Positions 24,572-35,100 of a stretch of 64,000 nucleotides of DNA are shown here, one piece after another; positions within the stretch are counted from its first letter, which is position 1, and every line of letters starts with the position of its first letter. The translations under genes were made by a program, and so were the position numbers. The notes under the pieces are model-generated. The model was given only the letters and a program-made list of their open reading frames with translations, was not told the origin of the DNA and ran no database searches. The stretch comes from Crocinitomicaceae bacterium (lineage in GTDB: Bacteria; Bacteroidota; Bacteroidia; Flavobacteriales_D; Crocinitomicaceae): assembly GCA_024643365.1 (NCBI GenBank), contig JAHENC010000019.1, positions 115,945 to 179,944 on the forward strand. The letters run 5' to 3'.

Positions 24572-27553
24572 ATGCGTTTAAAAGGATTTTTTTGGTTTCT
24601 GACAATTTTATTGACGGCTGTGTGTGTCTACCAGCTTTCCTTTACTAGTGTAGCAAGTGGCGTGGAACGCAAAGCGGAAAAAGAAGCCGTGCTCAAAGTT
24701 GAGCAATTAAAAAGAGAAGCAAAAGTTACGGGTGATTCTGTACTTCTTCCGAACAATACAAAAGTAGATATCTTCTCACCAGAAGGAGCTGAGTTAGCTA
24801 AATCTGCATACATCAATGAGATTCTTCGTTCAAAAGCGGAGAAACCAGTGTATCCAGTTTTGGGAGCAACGTTCTCGGAAGTGAAAAAATTGTCTTTGGC
24901 ATTTGGTTTGGACCTTGTAGGAGGGATGAGCGTAACGATGGAGATTTCTTACCCAGATTTGATTCGTTCTCATGTTAAAAATCAAAAAGACTTAAAGTTC
25001 AGAAAGCCTTTTGATGCTGCTATGGCATCTTACAACCGTAATGGTGGCGATTTCTTGGATATTTTCATCGCTTCTTACCAAAAAATCAACAAAGGACTTC
25101 CGTTAAACTACATCATCAAAGCAGATGGACTTGGAATTAAGTCTTCAGATAGCGATATCGAATCTTACTTCCGTAAGTTGATTGCTTCGTCTATGGACGG
25201 TGTTGAGCAAATCATCAGTCGTCGTATCAACCAATTCGGTGTGGCGCAACCAAACATTCAACGTGACTTATCTACGAATAGATTGTACATCGAACTTCCA
25301 GGAGTACAAGATGAGAATACGGTTGCTAAGAAAATTCAATCAACAGCGAACTTGGAGTTTTTCGAAACGTATATGCCGGATCAACTTCAAATTCAATGGC
25401 AGGACGCAAGTCGTTTGTCAACGCAAAAAGAAGTAGAAGAAGTGGCAGAGGTTGTAAATGATACCTTGGCGAAAGACACTACAATCGCAGAAAGTAAACC
25501 AGATGCTGGACTTTCTTTGAAAAACATGAATAACAAAACGAAATCATTGGCAGAGTTAGTAAAACCTGTGGGTGGATTCGCAATGGGATATGCTGAATTA
25601 GCTGATAAAGCGAAAGTTGATCAGATTTTACGTCGTCGTGATGTACAACGTGCATTCCCTGAAGACGTTCAATTCATGTGGTCAGCAGAGCCAGAAAATG
25701 TAGACGATAAATCGAAAAAAACAGCATACTTCTTATACGCATGTCGTGTTCCTGAAGGTGGAAAAGCTCGTGTAAACGGATCTCATATCTCTAAAGCATC
25801 GACTGGTTACGATTCACAAGATGGAAAAATCACTGTGGATTTGGAAATGACTGCGGAAGGATCAGACGAGTGGGGTAGAATGACAACGGAAAACAAAGAT
25901 CGTATCATCGCGATTTCCATGGATAGTGTTGTATACAGTGCGCCACGTGTTATTAATCCAATTACAACAGGTAGAACGCAAATTTCTGGAAGCTTTACCT
26001 TCCAAGAAGCAGAAGACTTAGCTGGATTATTGAATGGCGGAGCTTTACCTGCACCTTGTGTCATCAAAGAATTACAAAAAGTAGGTCCAACGATTGGTGC
26101 TGAAAACTCTCAAGCTGGATTAATCTCCTTCGCTGTAGCGTTCTTAGCAGTATTGATTTACATGTATTTCTACTACGGAAAAGCAGGATTAGCAGCAAAC
26201 ATCGCATTAACAGTAAACGTTGTATTGATTTTTGGATGTTTGGCTTCATTTGGAGCGGTATTGACATTGGCAGGTATCGCCGGTATCGTATTAACAATTG
26301 GTACAGCGGTCGATGCGAATATCTTGATCTTTGAACGTGTTCGCGAAGAGCAAGCAGCTGGATTAGATTTAACGTCAGCGATTGGTGTTGGATTTAGAAA
26401 AGCCTTACCATCAATCATCGATGCGAACGTTACACACTTCTTAGTTGCCTTGATTTTGAAAATCTTTGGAACGGGTGAAATCGAATCTTTCGCAACAACA
26501 TTGATCATCGGTATCTTTACATCGTTGTTCTCTGCAATTGTTATTGGTGAGTTAATCATTAATACATGGTTGGCGAAAGGAAAATCAGTTTCCTTCAACA
26601 CAAATTACTCAAAAGGACTTTTCCAAAACTTTAACTTTAACTGGGTTGGAAACCGTAAATACTTCTACATCTTCTCTATTTCGGTAACGATTATTGGGAT
26701 GATTGGATTGTTCAGTCGTGGATTAAAACAAAGCGTTGAGTTTACAGGTGGGTATACTTTCTCAGTGAAATTCCAAGAGAAAGCGGATATCGAATACATC
26801 CGTACGAACTTGGAGAAAGTACTTATTGAAAATAACGAAATCGCATCTATTGACTTGAAAACGAAATCTAACGACTATAACGTAGATATCGTAACAAACT
26901 ACCTTTTGAAAAAAGAAGGTGCAATGGAAGAGGTGAAAACAAAATTGACGGAAGGATTGAATGCGTGTGACGCAAAATTAGGCAGTCACAAAATTACAGG
27001 TCAACGTTTTATTTCCGCTTCTGTATCAAGTGAGTTGTGGTCTTCATCAGCAATTGCCTTATCATTGGCGATGTTGGCGATCTTCGCATATATCTTATTG
27101 CGTTTCGGTCACTGGCAGTATTCAATCGGTGCAATTGTTGGATTAGCGCATGATGCATTCTTCGTAATTTCGATCTTCTCTTTATTACATGGTTACTTAC
27201 CATTTAGTTTAGATGTGAATCAGGCCTTTATAGCTGCGATCTTAACGGTTATTGGATATTCGATGAACGATACCGTGATTGTATTCGACCGAATTCGTGA
27301 GAACTTACGTAAGAGCTCAGATTCAGAAAGTCAACACGACATCATCAATCGTTCATTAAACAAAACCTTGAGTCGTACCTTCAATACATCCATGATCTTG
27401 TTTGTGGTTGTTTTGATCATGTTCATCTTCGGTGGACCTGCAATCAAAGGATTCTTGTTTGCGATGCTTGTAGGAGTTGTCATTGGTACTTACTCTTCAC
27501 TTTGTGTAGCAACACCAATCTTGATTGACTTCTCTAAGAAATTGAAAGCGTAA
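24572..27553 (+). CDS. secDF: Protein translocase subunit SecDF (fused SecD and SecF)
   Basis: A 993-aa inner-membrane protein that uses the proton-motive force to pull Sec substrates through SecYEG. The start is ATG 24572 (MRLKGFFWFLTILLTAV); the longer frame would start upstream of the promoter box. The SecD half has FGLDLVGGMSVTMEI near residue 110, a P1 periplasmic domain (VEQIISRRINQFGV, IYIELPGVQDENTV) and TM4-6 (GTAVDANILIFERVREE). The SecF half has SVEFTGGYTFSVKF and the same motif family (YSMNDTVIVFDRIREN). A charged, low-conservation insert lies at about 295-350. The SecD/SecF fusion is the usual Bacteroidota state. It supports the many T9SS/Sec cargoes encoded nearby. Confidence 0.97.
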   Translation: MRLKGFFWFLTILLTAVCVYQLSFTSVASGVERKAEKEAVLKVEQLKREAKVTGDSVLLPNNTKVDIFSPEGAELAKSAYINEILRSKAEKPVYPVLGATFSEVKKLSLAFGLDLVGGMSVTMEISYPDLIRSHVKNQKDLKFRKPFDAAMASYNRNGGDFLDIFIASYQKINKGLPLNYIIKADGLGIKSSDSDIESYFRKLIASSMDGVEQIISRRINQFGVAQPNIQRDLSTNRLYIELPGVQDENTVAKKIQSTANLEFFETYMPDQLQIQWQDASRLSTQKEVEEVAEVVNDTLAKDTTIAESKPDAGLSLKNMNNKTKSLAELVKPVGGFAMGYAELADKAKVDQILRRRDVQRAFPEDVQFMWSAEPENVDDKSKKTAYFLYACRVPEGGKARVNGSHISKASTGYDSQDGKITVDLEMTAEGSDEWGRMTTENKDRIIAISMDSVVYSAPRVINPITTGRTQISGSFTFQEAEDLAGLLNGGALPAPCVIKELQKVGPTIGAENSQAGLISFAVAFLAVLIYMYFYYGKAGLAANIALTVNVVLIFGCLASFGAVLTLAGIAGIVLTIGTAVDANILIFERVREEQAAGLDLTSAIGVGFRKALPSIIDANVTHFLVALILKIFGTGEIESFATTLIIGIFTSLFSAIVIGELIINTWLAKGKSVSFNTNYSKGLFQNFNFNWVGNRKYFYIFSISVTIIGMIGLFSRGLKQSVEFTGGYTFSVKFQEKADIEYIRTNLEKVLIENNEIASIDLKTKSNDYNVDIVTNYLLKKEGAMEEVKTKLTEGLNACDAKLGSHKITGQRFISASVSSELWSSSAIALSLAMLAIFAYILLRFGHWQYSIGAIVGLAHDAFFVISIFSLLHGYLPFSLDVNQAFIAAILTVIGYSMNDTVIVFDRIRENLRKSSDSESQHDIINRSLNKTLSRTFNTSMILFVVVLIMFIFGGPAIKGFLFAMLVGVVIGTYSSLCVATPILIDFSKKLKA

Positions 27554-27571
27554 GCTTTTAGTCAATAGTTG

Positions 27572-27603
27572 AAAAGCCGTCCAATTTGGACGGCTTTTTT
27601 TTT
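27572..27603 (+). terminator. Intrinsic terminator of secDF
   Basis: Stem GCCGTCC/GGACGGC (27576-27582 with 27588-27594, loop AATTT), extended by A-T pairs and followed by nine T. It is strong on the plus strand. Confidence 0.92.
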
Positions 27604-28150
27604 GCCAAAACAATGCTTGTCCTTTGTAATTTGTTTGATGTTCATTCACTGGTGACAAGTTAAAGTTTTACATTGTTCATTCCATTAAACCTATAGGGAG
27701 AACTAAAAACACTCAATTAATCGTTCAGAAGCACTTTTAGAGACGAATACAATAAATACCTCGAACTGCTTGCGATGATGGTTTATATTCGTTTATTTTC
27801 AGTTTTGAGAACCGTTATGGTACCTCAGTTGAGTTATAAAAGCTAAAGAAGTAGTTCGGCCATTCAGTGTGCCACGCATTTTGATAGTTAATTATCACTT
27901 TATAAAAGGATAAGCGTAAGATTGAATACGAGGTATTTGGAAAATGAATCATTCACTTGGAGTGCTTATACGGCTGCAGTAAATCAGTACGAAACTAGCA
28001 ATTATGCATGCAATACATGTAGTTGAAAAAAGCGTGATTTTCGTTTAAAGAAAAAACGTTTGTTCGATGTGGTGGAATTCAAACCAAACAAATCAACTTA
28101 CTGGATCAAACGTATTGCTGTGAGTGCATGTTCGATCAGCCTAGTCAGCA
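27604..28150. other. Gene-poor interval with a short inverted repeat and a protein-like fragment
   Basis: No convincing gene is found here. A 10-bp perfect inverted repeat occurs (AAATACCTCG at 27754-27763 and CGAGGTATTT at 27929-27938). One plus-strand frame of about 45 codons without a start codon (about 27890-28026) translates to a protein-like stretch (LENESFTWSAYTAAVNQYET ... NYACNTCS, then stop). It may be a decayed gene end or chance. Neither transposase nor tRNA features were recognised. Confidence 0.4.
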
Positions 28151-28151
28151 T

Positions 28152-28182
28152 AAAAAAAGCCAAGCGTGAACTTGGCTTTTTT
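28152..28182. terminator. Bidirectional intrinsic terminator
   Basis: Stem AGCCAAG/CTTGGCT (28158-28168 zone: 28158-28164 with 28171-28177), loop CGTGAA, with A-run before and T-run after. It ends the minus-strand lipoprotein operon. Confidence 0.85.
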
Positions 28183-28200
28183 AACGTTTCATTAACCTGT

Positions 28201-28974
28201 TTAATAATTCCCAGTTACTTTGAAGGAAAGCAATATGTCAGATGGGAAATAATACCAATCGTATGTCAGGTATGGACACTTAGTGAATGTAAAGGTTCCG
28301 TTATTATTGTCGGTCACATAAACATTTTCACCATAGTCCACAATTGCACCAGAACTCGTGTTTTGAATCCATATTTCGCTCGATGAAAGACTGGTTGAGG
28401 AACTACTGGTCGTATATATCTGAGAGGTAGGATTACCTCTAAAGATGAATTTATATATTGCCGAGCCGAATTGAACGGTATAATGTTTGAAAATTCCACC
28501 ACCAGAAGTTGATGTTAGAATCGCATTATTTGTTGAACCACTACTTATAGTCACACTGCTTCCGGTTTCCTTTACCATATATGTATTGTTCACGATATTA
28601 CAAGGAGCGCTACTGTTCCCTGTCGCAAAAGCAACGGGTAGACTTCGTTTTAATTTCCCTGATTTTGTACCAATGAAACAAGTGAAATAATATGTTTGAC
28701 CCGGAATAAACGGGGAATTATCCATATTCAATTGTACTTGTTGACTCGTGATTACATCCGTTTTTATTTGATTTTCTTGAAGGTAATGATTGGGAGACAT
28801 TCCGGCGGAAAAACCGACAACACTTAACTTCGATGGACTGATCTTTTCCAAATTGGCAGTTAATACAATTTGTCCATTTGAATTTTGAGTCACTGTAAAA
28901 TTAATGAACGGTTCCTCTTCCTTAGCACAGGAAAACAGCAACAGTAACGGAAGTGTAAATAATAGAAATTTCAT
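28201..28974 (-). CDS. Hypothetical lipoprotein
   Basis: A 257-aa protein with a lipoprotein signal (LLFTLPLLLLFSC, lipobox Cys at about residue 16 followed by AKEEE, an acidic patch). It has a fibronectin-like first half (FTVTQNSNGQIVLTANLEKI, FIPGQTYYFTCFIGTKSG) and a Ser/Thr-rich second half. No family recognised. It is last in a minus-strand run of four genes with short gaps (10, 57 and 5 nt), so it is probably expressed with the two beta-barrels and the protease. Localisation to the outer membrane is inferred from the Cys. Confidence 0.75.
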   Translation of the reverse strand: MKFLLFTLPLLLLFSCAKEEEPFINFTVTQNSNGQIVLTANLEKISPSKLSVVGFSAGMSPNHYLQENQIKTDVITSQQVQLNMDNSPFIPGQTYYFTCFIGTKSGKLKRSLPVAFATGNSSAPCNIVNNTYMVKETGSSVTISSGSTNNAILTSTSGGGIFKHYTVQFGSAIYKFIFRGNPTSQIYTTSSSSTSLSSSEIWIQNTSSGAIVDYGENVYVTDNNNGTFTFTKCPYLTYDWYYFPSDILLSFKVTGNY

Positions 28975-28984
28975 GGTGTCAAGT

Positions 28985-29665
28985 TTAAAAACGAATACCT
29001 ATTCCAAATTGATGATAATCTGTAGAGATCAAATATAAATCTGAGCTAGAAAAAGTAGTGTTATAGTTTTCAGAATAATTTTTCGAAATCGAATATTCAG
29101 TAAAGAACGCAATTTTACCTAACGCTTTTTCTAGTCCAATATGAAATCGAATGCCTCCATGAATGAAAGATCTCTTTTCACCATTAATAATTGGATTGAA
29201 AGGGTCTTCATAAACTGTGCTCGTATAAATGGTGTTATCTAAACCCGCAAATATTTGAGGGCCAAAATACAATTCAGGAAATTTTTTGAATGGATTGTAA
29301 TCGAGACCCATGCTAACGTCAATAGAATTGAACTTGTTATATGTAAGCGTTGCTGGCACGATGACATTCGTATACACACCGGCAAAGGGATCGTAAGCAT
29401 ACGTTTCTGTAAATGTATTCAAAATAGAATCACTTGGGGTATATTTGTAATATTCGATGGAAAAACGGCCGCGAACTTGATAAAAATATTTTGAATTGAA
29501 TTGCACTACCATTCCTTTACCTGGCTTTACTAGGTTGCTAAGTAGGTTATTTGGAATCGACACGCCAGCTTTTATACCCACCGTTCCAATTTCTTGTCCT
29601 AAGGCTTGGGTGCCAAGAAGACAAAATAGAAGAAAGTTTCGAATCGTTTTTGTGAAAAATTGCAT
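28985..29665 (-). CDS. Outer-membrane beta-barrel protein, paralogue A
   Basis: A 226-aa protein with signal peptide (FLLFCLLGTQALGQ). Alternating strands and a terminal aromatic (FGIGIRF, ending in Phe) indicate an 8-strand OMP_b-brl type barrel. It is clearly related to the next gene: KAGVSIPNNLLSNLVKPGKG vs RAGATMPSGILNTLLTKGVG, KYFYQVRGRFSIEYYKYTPS vs DYFYQVRGRFTAEAIKFAPS, GLDYNPFKKFPELYFGPQ vs GLDYKILPDQLPWFYCGPE. Tandem duplication followed by divergence is the likely origin. Function unknown. Confidence 0.8.
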   Translation of the reverse strand: MQFFTKTIRNFLLFCLLGTQALGQEIGTVGIKAGVSIPNNLLSNLVKPGKGMVVQFNSKYFYQVRGRFSIEYYKYTPSDSILNTFTETYAYDPFAGVYTNVIVPATLTYNKFNSIDVSMGLDYNPFKKFPELYFGPQIFAGLDNTIYTSTVYEDPFNPIINGEKRSFIHGGIRFHIGLEKALGKIAFFTEYSISKNYSENYNTTFSSSDLYLISTDYHQFGIGIRF

Positions 29666-29722
29666 GTTCAGTATATTGATATAAGATAAAGTATAAATTT
29701 ACGTAACTCGAAAAGACGTATG

Positions 29723-30379
29723 TTAAAACTTGATGCCTACCGTAAATTTGTGGCCGTAATAGTTAAACATGGTTTCATTATTGGAATAAGCATTTGGTTT
29801 TTGAACATCATAAATTTGAGATTTCGTACGCACAAGCGAATATTCACCAAAAATGTTTATCGGTCCAAGGGATTTTTCAAATCCGAAGTTTAGTTTAAAC
29901 GCAGTATGAAGAAAGGTTGCTACGCTCAGGTTATCTAAAAAATTTGCATTAGTATAGGTGAAACCAGCTAAGTCCATTCCAACTAAAACTTCAGGACCAC
30001 AATAAAACCAAGGTAATTGATCAGGAAGTATTTTATAATCAAGCCCAATTGAACCGTCTAAAGTGGCAAAGTTTCTGCAAGTAAGGTTCGCAGCTTCAAT
30101 CATGTCCGTGTTGTAATTGTAGACACTCGTGACATATGCTTGATTGGATGGCGCGAATTTAATTGCCTCCGCTGTAAATCTTCCACGAACTTGGTAAAAA
30201 TAATCGGAATTGGCTTGAATTCCTATGCCAACTCCTTTCGTCAACAGGGTGTTCAATATGCCTGATGGCATCGTCGCTCCTGCGCGAATTCCAAATTTAC
30301 CGTAATCTTGTCCAAATGAAACAAGCGAAGTTGACATCCATAATGCAAGTAGGGATATCTTCAATTTAAATGTGTTCAT
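29723..30379 (-). CDS. Outer-membrane beta-barrel protein, paralogue B
   Basis: A 218-aa protein with signal peptide (LLALWMSTSLVSFGQ) and the same barrel plan as its downstream neighbour, ending HKFTVGIKF with a terminal Phe. The conserved YFYQVRGRFTAE and GPINIFGEYSLVRTKS strands align with the paralogue. Its ATG lies 5 nt after the stop of the trypsin-like protease, so the two are cotranscribed. Confidence 0.8.
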   Translation of the reverse strand: MNTFKLKISLLALWMSTSLVSFGQDYGKFGIRAGATMPSGILNTLLTKGVGIGIQANSDYFYQVRGRFTAEAIKFAPSNQAYVTSVYNYNTDMIEAANLTCRNFATLDGSIGLDYKILPDQLPWFYCGPEVLVGMDLAGFTYTNANFLDNLSVATFLHTAFKLNFGFEKSLGPINIFGEYSLVRTKSQIYDVQKPNAYSNNETMFNYYGHKFTVGIKF

Positions 30380-30384
30380 ACGGC

Positions 30385-32037
30385 CTATTTTGAGTAAGAA
30401 ATTTTCAAATATTCCGGAATCAAATATCCAGGAATGGCAAAGCCAACACCTTCTGTATCTTTACCAACTAATTTGGCTTGAATAACACCATGAAGGATTC
30501 CTGTTTTATCGAATAATGGACCACCACTATTTCCACCGTTCAAACTCATGCTAAGTTGAAGCACATTGTTATTGTTTGTGTTTCGTTCATTCGAGATCAA
30601 TCCAATACTAACTGATTGACCTAATTCAACTGATTTAGGAGCACCAATCGTATACACTTCTGATAAATTCTTAAAGGTCTTATCCGATGTTAAAAGGAAA
30701 GCTTTTTCGAAGTTGTATTCTACTTTTAACAAGGCGATATCGCGTGCTCTGTTAAATCGAACAATTTTAGCATCTAAGGACAGTCCGTTTGCTAAAAGTA
30801 CTTTGAACTCTGCTTGTTTACTCTCTAGGTCCCCAGAAATCACATGGTAATTGGTCAGGATGTAACCATCTTGTGTAATTGCGAATCCAGAGCCGTGTCC
30901 ACCATCTTTACGTTTAATGATGACACTTGCTAAACTTGCATCAGATAATTCTTTTACAATGGACTTTGGTTTAACAAGAGCCAATGGAGCTTCCTTCGAA
31001 GTAAAATCAGTTTGGATTCCAATGTTATTGTTAAATAAGTCTGTTTTACGCAATTCATGGAAACTTCTTGCGATAGCGTCACCCACCATTTCAACGTAAT
31101 CCGGCGTCGAATAACCTCTTGTTACAAATGGATCTGAAAAATTATAGACAGATGTTGAATCAATGATTTCGTCATACATGTTTAACAAGTACCATGAAAT
31201 GCCTAATCCTAGTTTTCTGTAATTGTTTGTTCCACCGTAAATGATAAACTCATCAATCTTTTGGATTTTTGCTTGAACAACCATTGTGTTGTTGTCATCT
31301 TGAAATATGCGGTTCACTGTATCAACGTAGCCAGTTTCTAACAGGATATTAAATAAATCCTCGGAAAATCTCGTATCATCTGTAAAGATACTTTTTCCGT
31401 CTTTTTTCTGATTTAATGATGAAGATGAAACTTGATTTTTCTTCTTCTTGTTCAATTTGTCTAAGCGCTCTTGTTCCTTGATTTTTGCTTCTTCATCATT
31501 TTTCTTACGAAGCTCAATTTCTTCATATAGTTTCGCGTCGATGTCCTCTTGATCATCCACATAATAGACCTTAATATCTTTCGTTTGGTCTTTGATATCA
31601 ACTTTGATGGCATTTACTTTAATGTATCGCTGTAGGCTATCTCGTTTGTCATAGAAAATTTGATTGCTCAAATTAATTTCTTTAGGGTAATCTAAGGATG
31701 TTTCTAAATGAATTAAAATCTGCCCATATCCCATAATCATAAGTGGTAAATCCAAAACAGCGAGTGGATAAAATGCTGGAGAACGACGGAATGGACGTAG
31801 CATCACATGCTCATCTTTGTATCCTGGTGTACTCACAACGACTTGTTGTAAGCCAGTTTTTTTTATTTTAAAATCGAAGGATTTTCCTTTTCCAATTTCA
31901 TCTCCATCAACCACAACGATACTCGAGTCGTTATCTGTATTGAAATGTACATTTTGTTTTTTCGGAATGAAAATTGCTGTGCAAGAACTTGTTAAAAGTA
32001 ACAAAGCGATGCTTGTGAAGCGTAAAAAATGGGTCAT
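30385..32037 (-). CDS. Trypsin-like (S1C) serine protease lipoprotein with PEGA-like N-terminus
   Basis: A 550-aa protein. The signal ends in a lipobox (LLLLTSSC, Cys at about 19). A PEGA-like beta domain follows (SIVVVDGDEIGKGKSFDFKI), then a Lys/Glu-rich coiled coil (about 175-210), a linker domain, and a C-terminal trypsin-2 domain. The catalytic triad is visible: His398 in GYILTNYHVISGD, Asp433 in ARDIALLKV, Ser504 in LNGGNSGGPLF. No PDZ domain is present, unlike DegP/HtrA. It probably acts in the periplasm or at the surface as a membrane-tethered protease. Two beta-barrels and a lipoprotein follow it in an operon, which may include substrates or partners. Confidence 0.88.
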   Translation of the reverse strand: MTHFLRFTSIALLLLTSSCTAIFIPKKQNVHFNTDNDSSIVVVDGDEIGKGKSFDFKIKKTGLQQVVVSTPGYKDEHVMLRPFRRSPAFYPLAVLDLPLMIMGYGQILIHLETSLDYPKEINLSNQIFYDKRDSLQRYIKVNAIKVDIKDQTKDIKVYYVDDQEDIDAKLYEEIELRKKNDEEAKIKEQERLDKLNKKKKNQVSSSSLNQKKDGKSIFTDDTRFSEDLFNILLETGYVDTVNRIFQDDNNTMVVQAKIQKIDEFIIYGGTNNYRKLGLGISWYLLNMYDEIIDSTSVYNFSDPFVTRGYSTPDYVEMVGDAIARSFHELRKTDLFNNNIGIQTDFTSKEAPLALVKPKSIVKELSDASLASVIIKRKDGGHGSGFAITQDGYILTNYHVISGDLESKQAEFKVLLANGLSLDAKIVRFNRARDIALLKVEYNFEKAFLLTSDKTFKNLSEVYTIGAPKSVELGQSVSIGLISNERNTNNNNVLQLSMSLNGGNSGGPLFDKTGILHGVIQAKLVGKDTEGVGFAIPGYLIPEYLKISYSK

Positions 32038-32094
32038 ACTAATTTAATTTAATCAGTGAAATTAAAAATATTTTTTGAATATTTATTTTTTTAC

Positions 32095-32123
32095 AAAAAA
32101 GGCTGGTCAAAAACCAGCCTTTT
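32095..32123. terminator. Intrinsic terminator, probably of the SprB-repeat gene
   Basis: Stem GGCTGGT/ACCAGCC (32101-32107 with 32113-32119), loop CAAAA, A-run upstream and TTTT downstream. Read on the minus strand it follows the stop of the gene ending at 32143. Confidence 0.85.
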
Positions 32124-32142
32124 CATTTCTTCTAAATTGAAA

Positions 32143-35100
32143 TTATTCTTTCACAAATTGCTTTACAACTGCTTTGTTATCTTGGTATAAACCAAGGTAA
32201 TAAGTTCCAGCGGCTAACTTCTTGCTCATTTCAATGGTTTCTTTAATTTTTCCGTTTTGCGCAGTTAGTTCAAAGGAACTCACTAGTTGTCCAGAAACAT
32301 TGAACAGTTTCCCTGCGATTTTAGAATCGGATAAGCCATCAATCTCAAGTTCAAATACTCCTTTATTTGGATTCGGGTAGATGTTCACAAATGTGAATCC
32401 TAATTCTTCTATGCTGTTGGAGTTGATATTCACCTCTGTACTAGTGACACAACCATTTGCATCTTTGATGTAGATGGTATAAACACCTATCGCTAATCCA
32501 GAGAATAATGAACCAGAATAATAATTGGTTCCGTTCATACTATACGAGTAAGGTAAGTTACCACCACTACCTGTTACCGTAATGGTTCCATTGGTTCCAT
32601 TGGATACGGTTGGTACACATGTTAAACTTAATGGTGCGGGCTCGGTGATGGTCGTGTTAAACGTTAGTTGACATCCATTCGCGTCTTTTACAGTTACTGT
32701 ATACGTTCCTGCTGAAAGACCATTAAATGTATTACTGGAAACGAATGTTGTTCCGTTAATGCTATATGTTAACGGAGCTGTCCCGCCGGAAGCACTCACG
32801 AAAATTTGACCATTATTCAATCCTGCGCAGGAAATCATGGTTGGAACAGCGTTGATTCCGATCGCAGCAGGTTGTGTAATAGTTAAGGTATTAGAGCCAA
32901 TGCATCCGTTAGCATCTTGCGCGTAAATCGTATAAGTTCCAGCGCCAAGGTTACTGAAGTTGTTCGATGCTTGGTAACTTGTTCCATTGATGGAGTAACT
33001 ATAATTCGCTTGTCCACCTGTTGCGCTTACTGAAATAGCAGCATTTGTATTTCCACTGCAAATAATCGTTGCTGTTTGATTTAGGTTTGTCGTAATTATA
33101 GCTGCTGGTGGAATATTAACGGTGCCGAATCCTGAACATCCGCCATTCTCAGTGATCGTATACGTATACAATCCTGGTGCTAGGTTTGCAAATACTGGTG
33201 ATGTTTGTGCTGGTCCATTATTCAATGAATAGGTGTAAGGTGCTGTTCCTCCTGTTGCAGACAAAGTAATTTGACCGTTGTTGGAAGTACATGTTGGATA
33301 GAAATTAATCGCCATACTTGCGGTGATGGAAGAACCTCCACTTACGATTATGCTGATTGATTTTGAATCGTTACAAGTATTATCGTCAGGTGAAATTCCA
33401 TTGACAGAAGTAGTGGAAAAATTGATTGTATTTGCTCCGCTCACGAGTCCGTTTACTGTGACAAAAATGGTATCCGTTGTTCCAACGCCAGTTAATTGAC
33501 TTGAAGTGTAGTTAACCGTAGAAATGGCTCCACTTCCAACTTGCCAACTGATAACTCCCGAGCTAATGTTTGTACTACCCGTTTGTTCAATGATTACCCC
33601 AATTTGCGTGGAAGTACCACATGCTGTTCCAGTGCCTGGCACAAATGCATTTGCGATAGCGGCATCTAAAACATCTGGATTCATTCGAATCGCACTGACA
33701 TTTGTTTTTGTTTGTGAATTGTGGTAAACCCCAGTGAAGTAGAATGTTTTTTGATCGAAATCATCAATCGACATGTGGTGATAGTCACCCCAACGGGTAT
33801 CTCCTGTTTTTGAAGAGGTACCAGCGATTATAGTGGTCTCTGGCATTGTCATTTGTCCGAGTGGATCACATGGTTTTCTTCCCGTCATTTTGATGGATGG
33901 AAAATCTCCGGCGTTATTGCTAGATGTGGAATAAGCCATGATGATGTTTCCAAATTTATCGATGTTAATGGCAGGCATCCATCTACTTGTTCCTGTTCCA
34001 GGAGCATAGGTTCCTTCTTGGTAGTTGACCCATGTTGGTGTAGTAACGTTTGCTTCACGACGTAATTCCACCCAACGAACTCCGGCACGGTCAGCACCAT
34101 CGACATCCGTTGCTAATGCTGCCAATATGGTTTGATGATCGTCAAAAACACGCATTGGAGCTTTGTACATTACCGTTTCTCGAAGTGGATCTAACGTATT
34201 CGTTGTTCCCGGTTGTTTGATACAGGCAAAGCTTGTTAGTCCACATAATTTCGAGTCGATTTCACTAATCACAATGTCTTGGATTTTTGCGACTGTTGCT
34301 GTATTTGCCGTCCAGTTTACGGTCATCTCCCAAAGCTCAATCCAATCGTTTGTTCCACTATCAGGTGATCCGTTAGAATGCGACTCATCATCGCGGTGAC
34401 GAATAAATAATGGTTTCATTCCAGCTGGAGCCGCGTTGTCTCCCTCTAAATCTACCGGTGTAATGGATTGAAATCCAAATCCATTCAAAGAATAACCTAT
34501 TGTCGTTTTAATAAATGGAGAGGTCGCACCTGTTAACATCGTACTAATTTTCATTGCATATATCGTTGGCGGTCCACCCTGATTTGTACTGGCAATAAAT
34601 GCATCTGATGCTTCGCAAAATCCATATTTTGGATAATCGGGAAAAGAAGTACACGTGAACGAATACGTGTAATACGCACCTTGTGGATTACTTGTCTGAG
34701 AAACGTGAATCAGCAATTTATTTCCTGAACTCGAAAATTCTGTTAAAAACCAACGTCTTGCTGGCTTATAGTACAAAACGATTGGGTCACCAAGTCCTGC
34801 TGATCCGCCCAAAGACTGCATCGTCAAAGAACTAACAATCGTTGCACCTGTATTTTTGTTGAAGATGCGATACACAGCTCCACCATTGGAGTTTGTTGCT
34901 TCAATAACAACATTACTGTCTGCATCAACCGTAGGATCTGGTGGGGATAAGTTGGTTCCAAGTCCTTGGAACGCCCACAGAACACTAGCTGAAGCGATTT
35001 TTTCTGTTGTAGCATGTTGTTGCCAAACCCAGTCTGGATTATGAGTGTTGCTCTGATCAACATCAATGATTTCTCTACCTTTGAAGTTCGGTTTAATTAT

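Noticed and set aside
27778..27846. 22-codon plus-strand frame starting MVYIRLF
   Set aside because: Too short, with no promoter or conservation evidence, in a gene-poor interval.
28060..28386. Plus-strand frame of 108 codons
   Set aside because: It runs through a strong bidirectional terminator and is antisense to the lipoprotein C-terminus.
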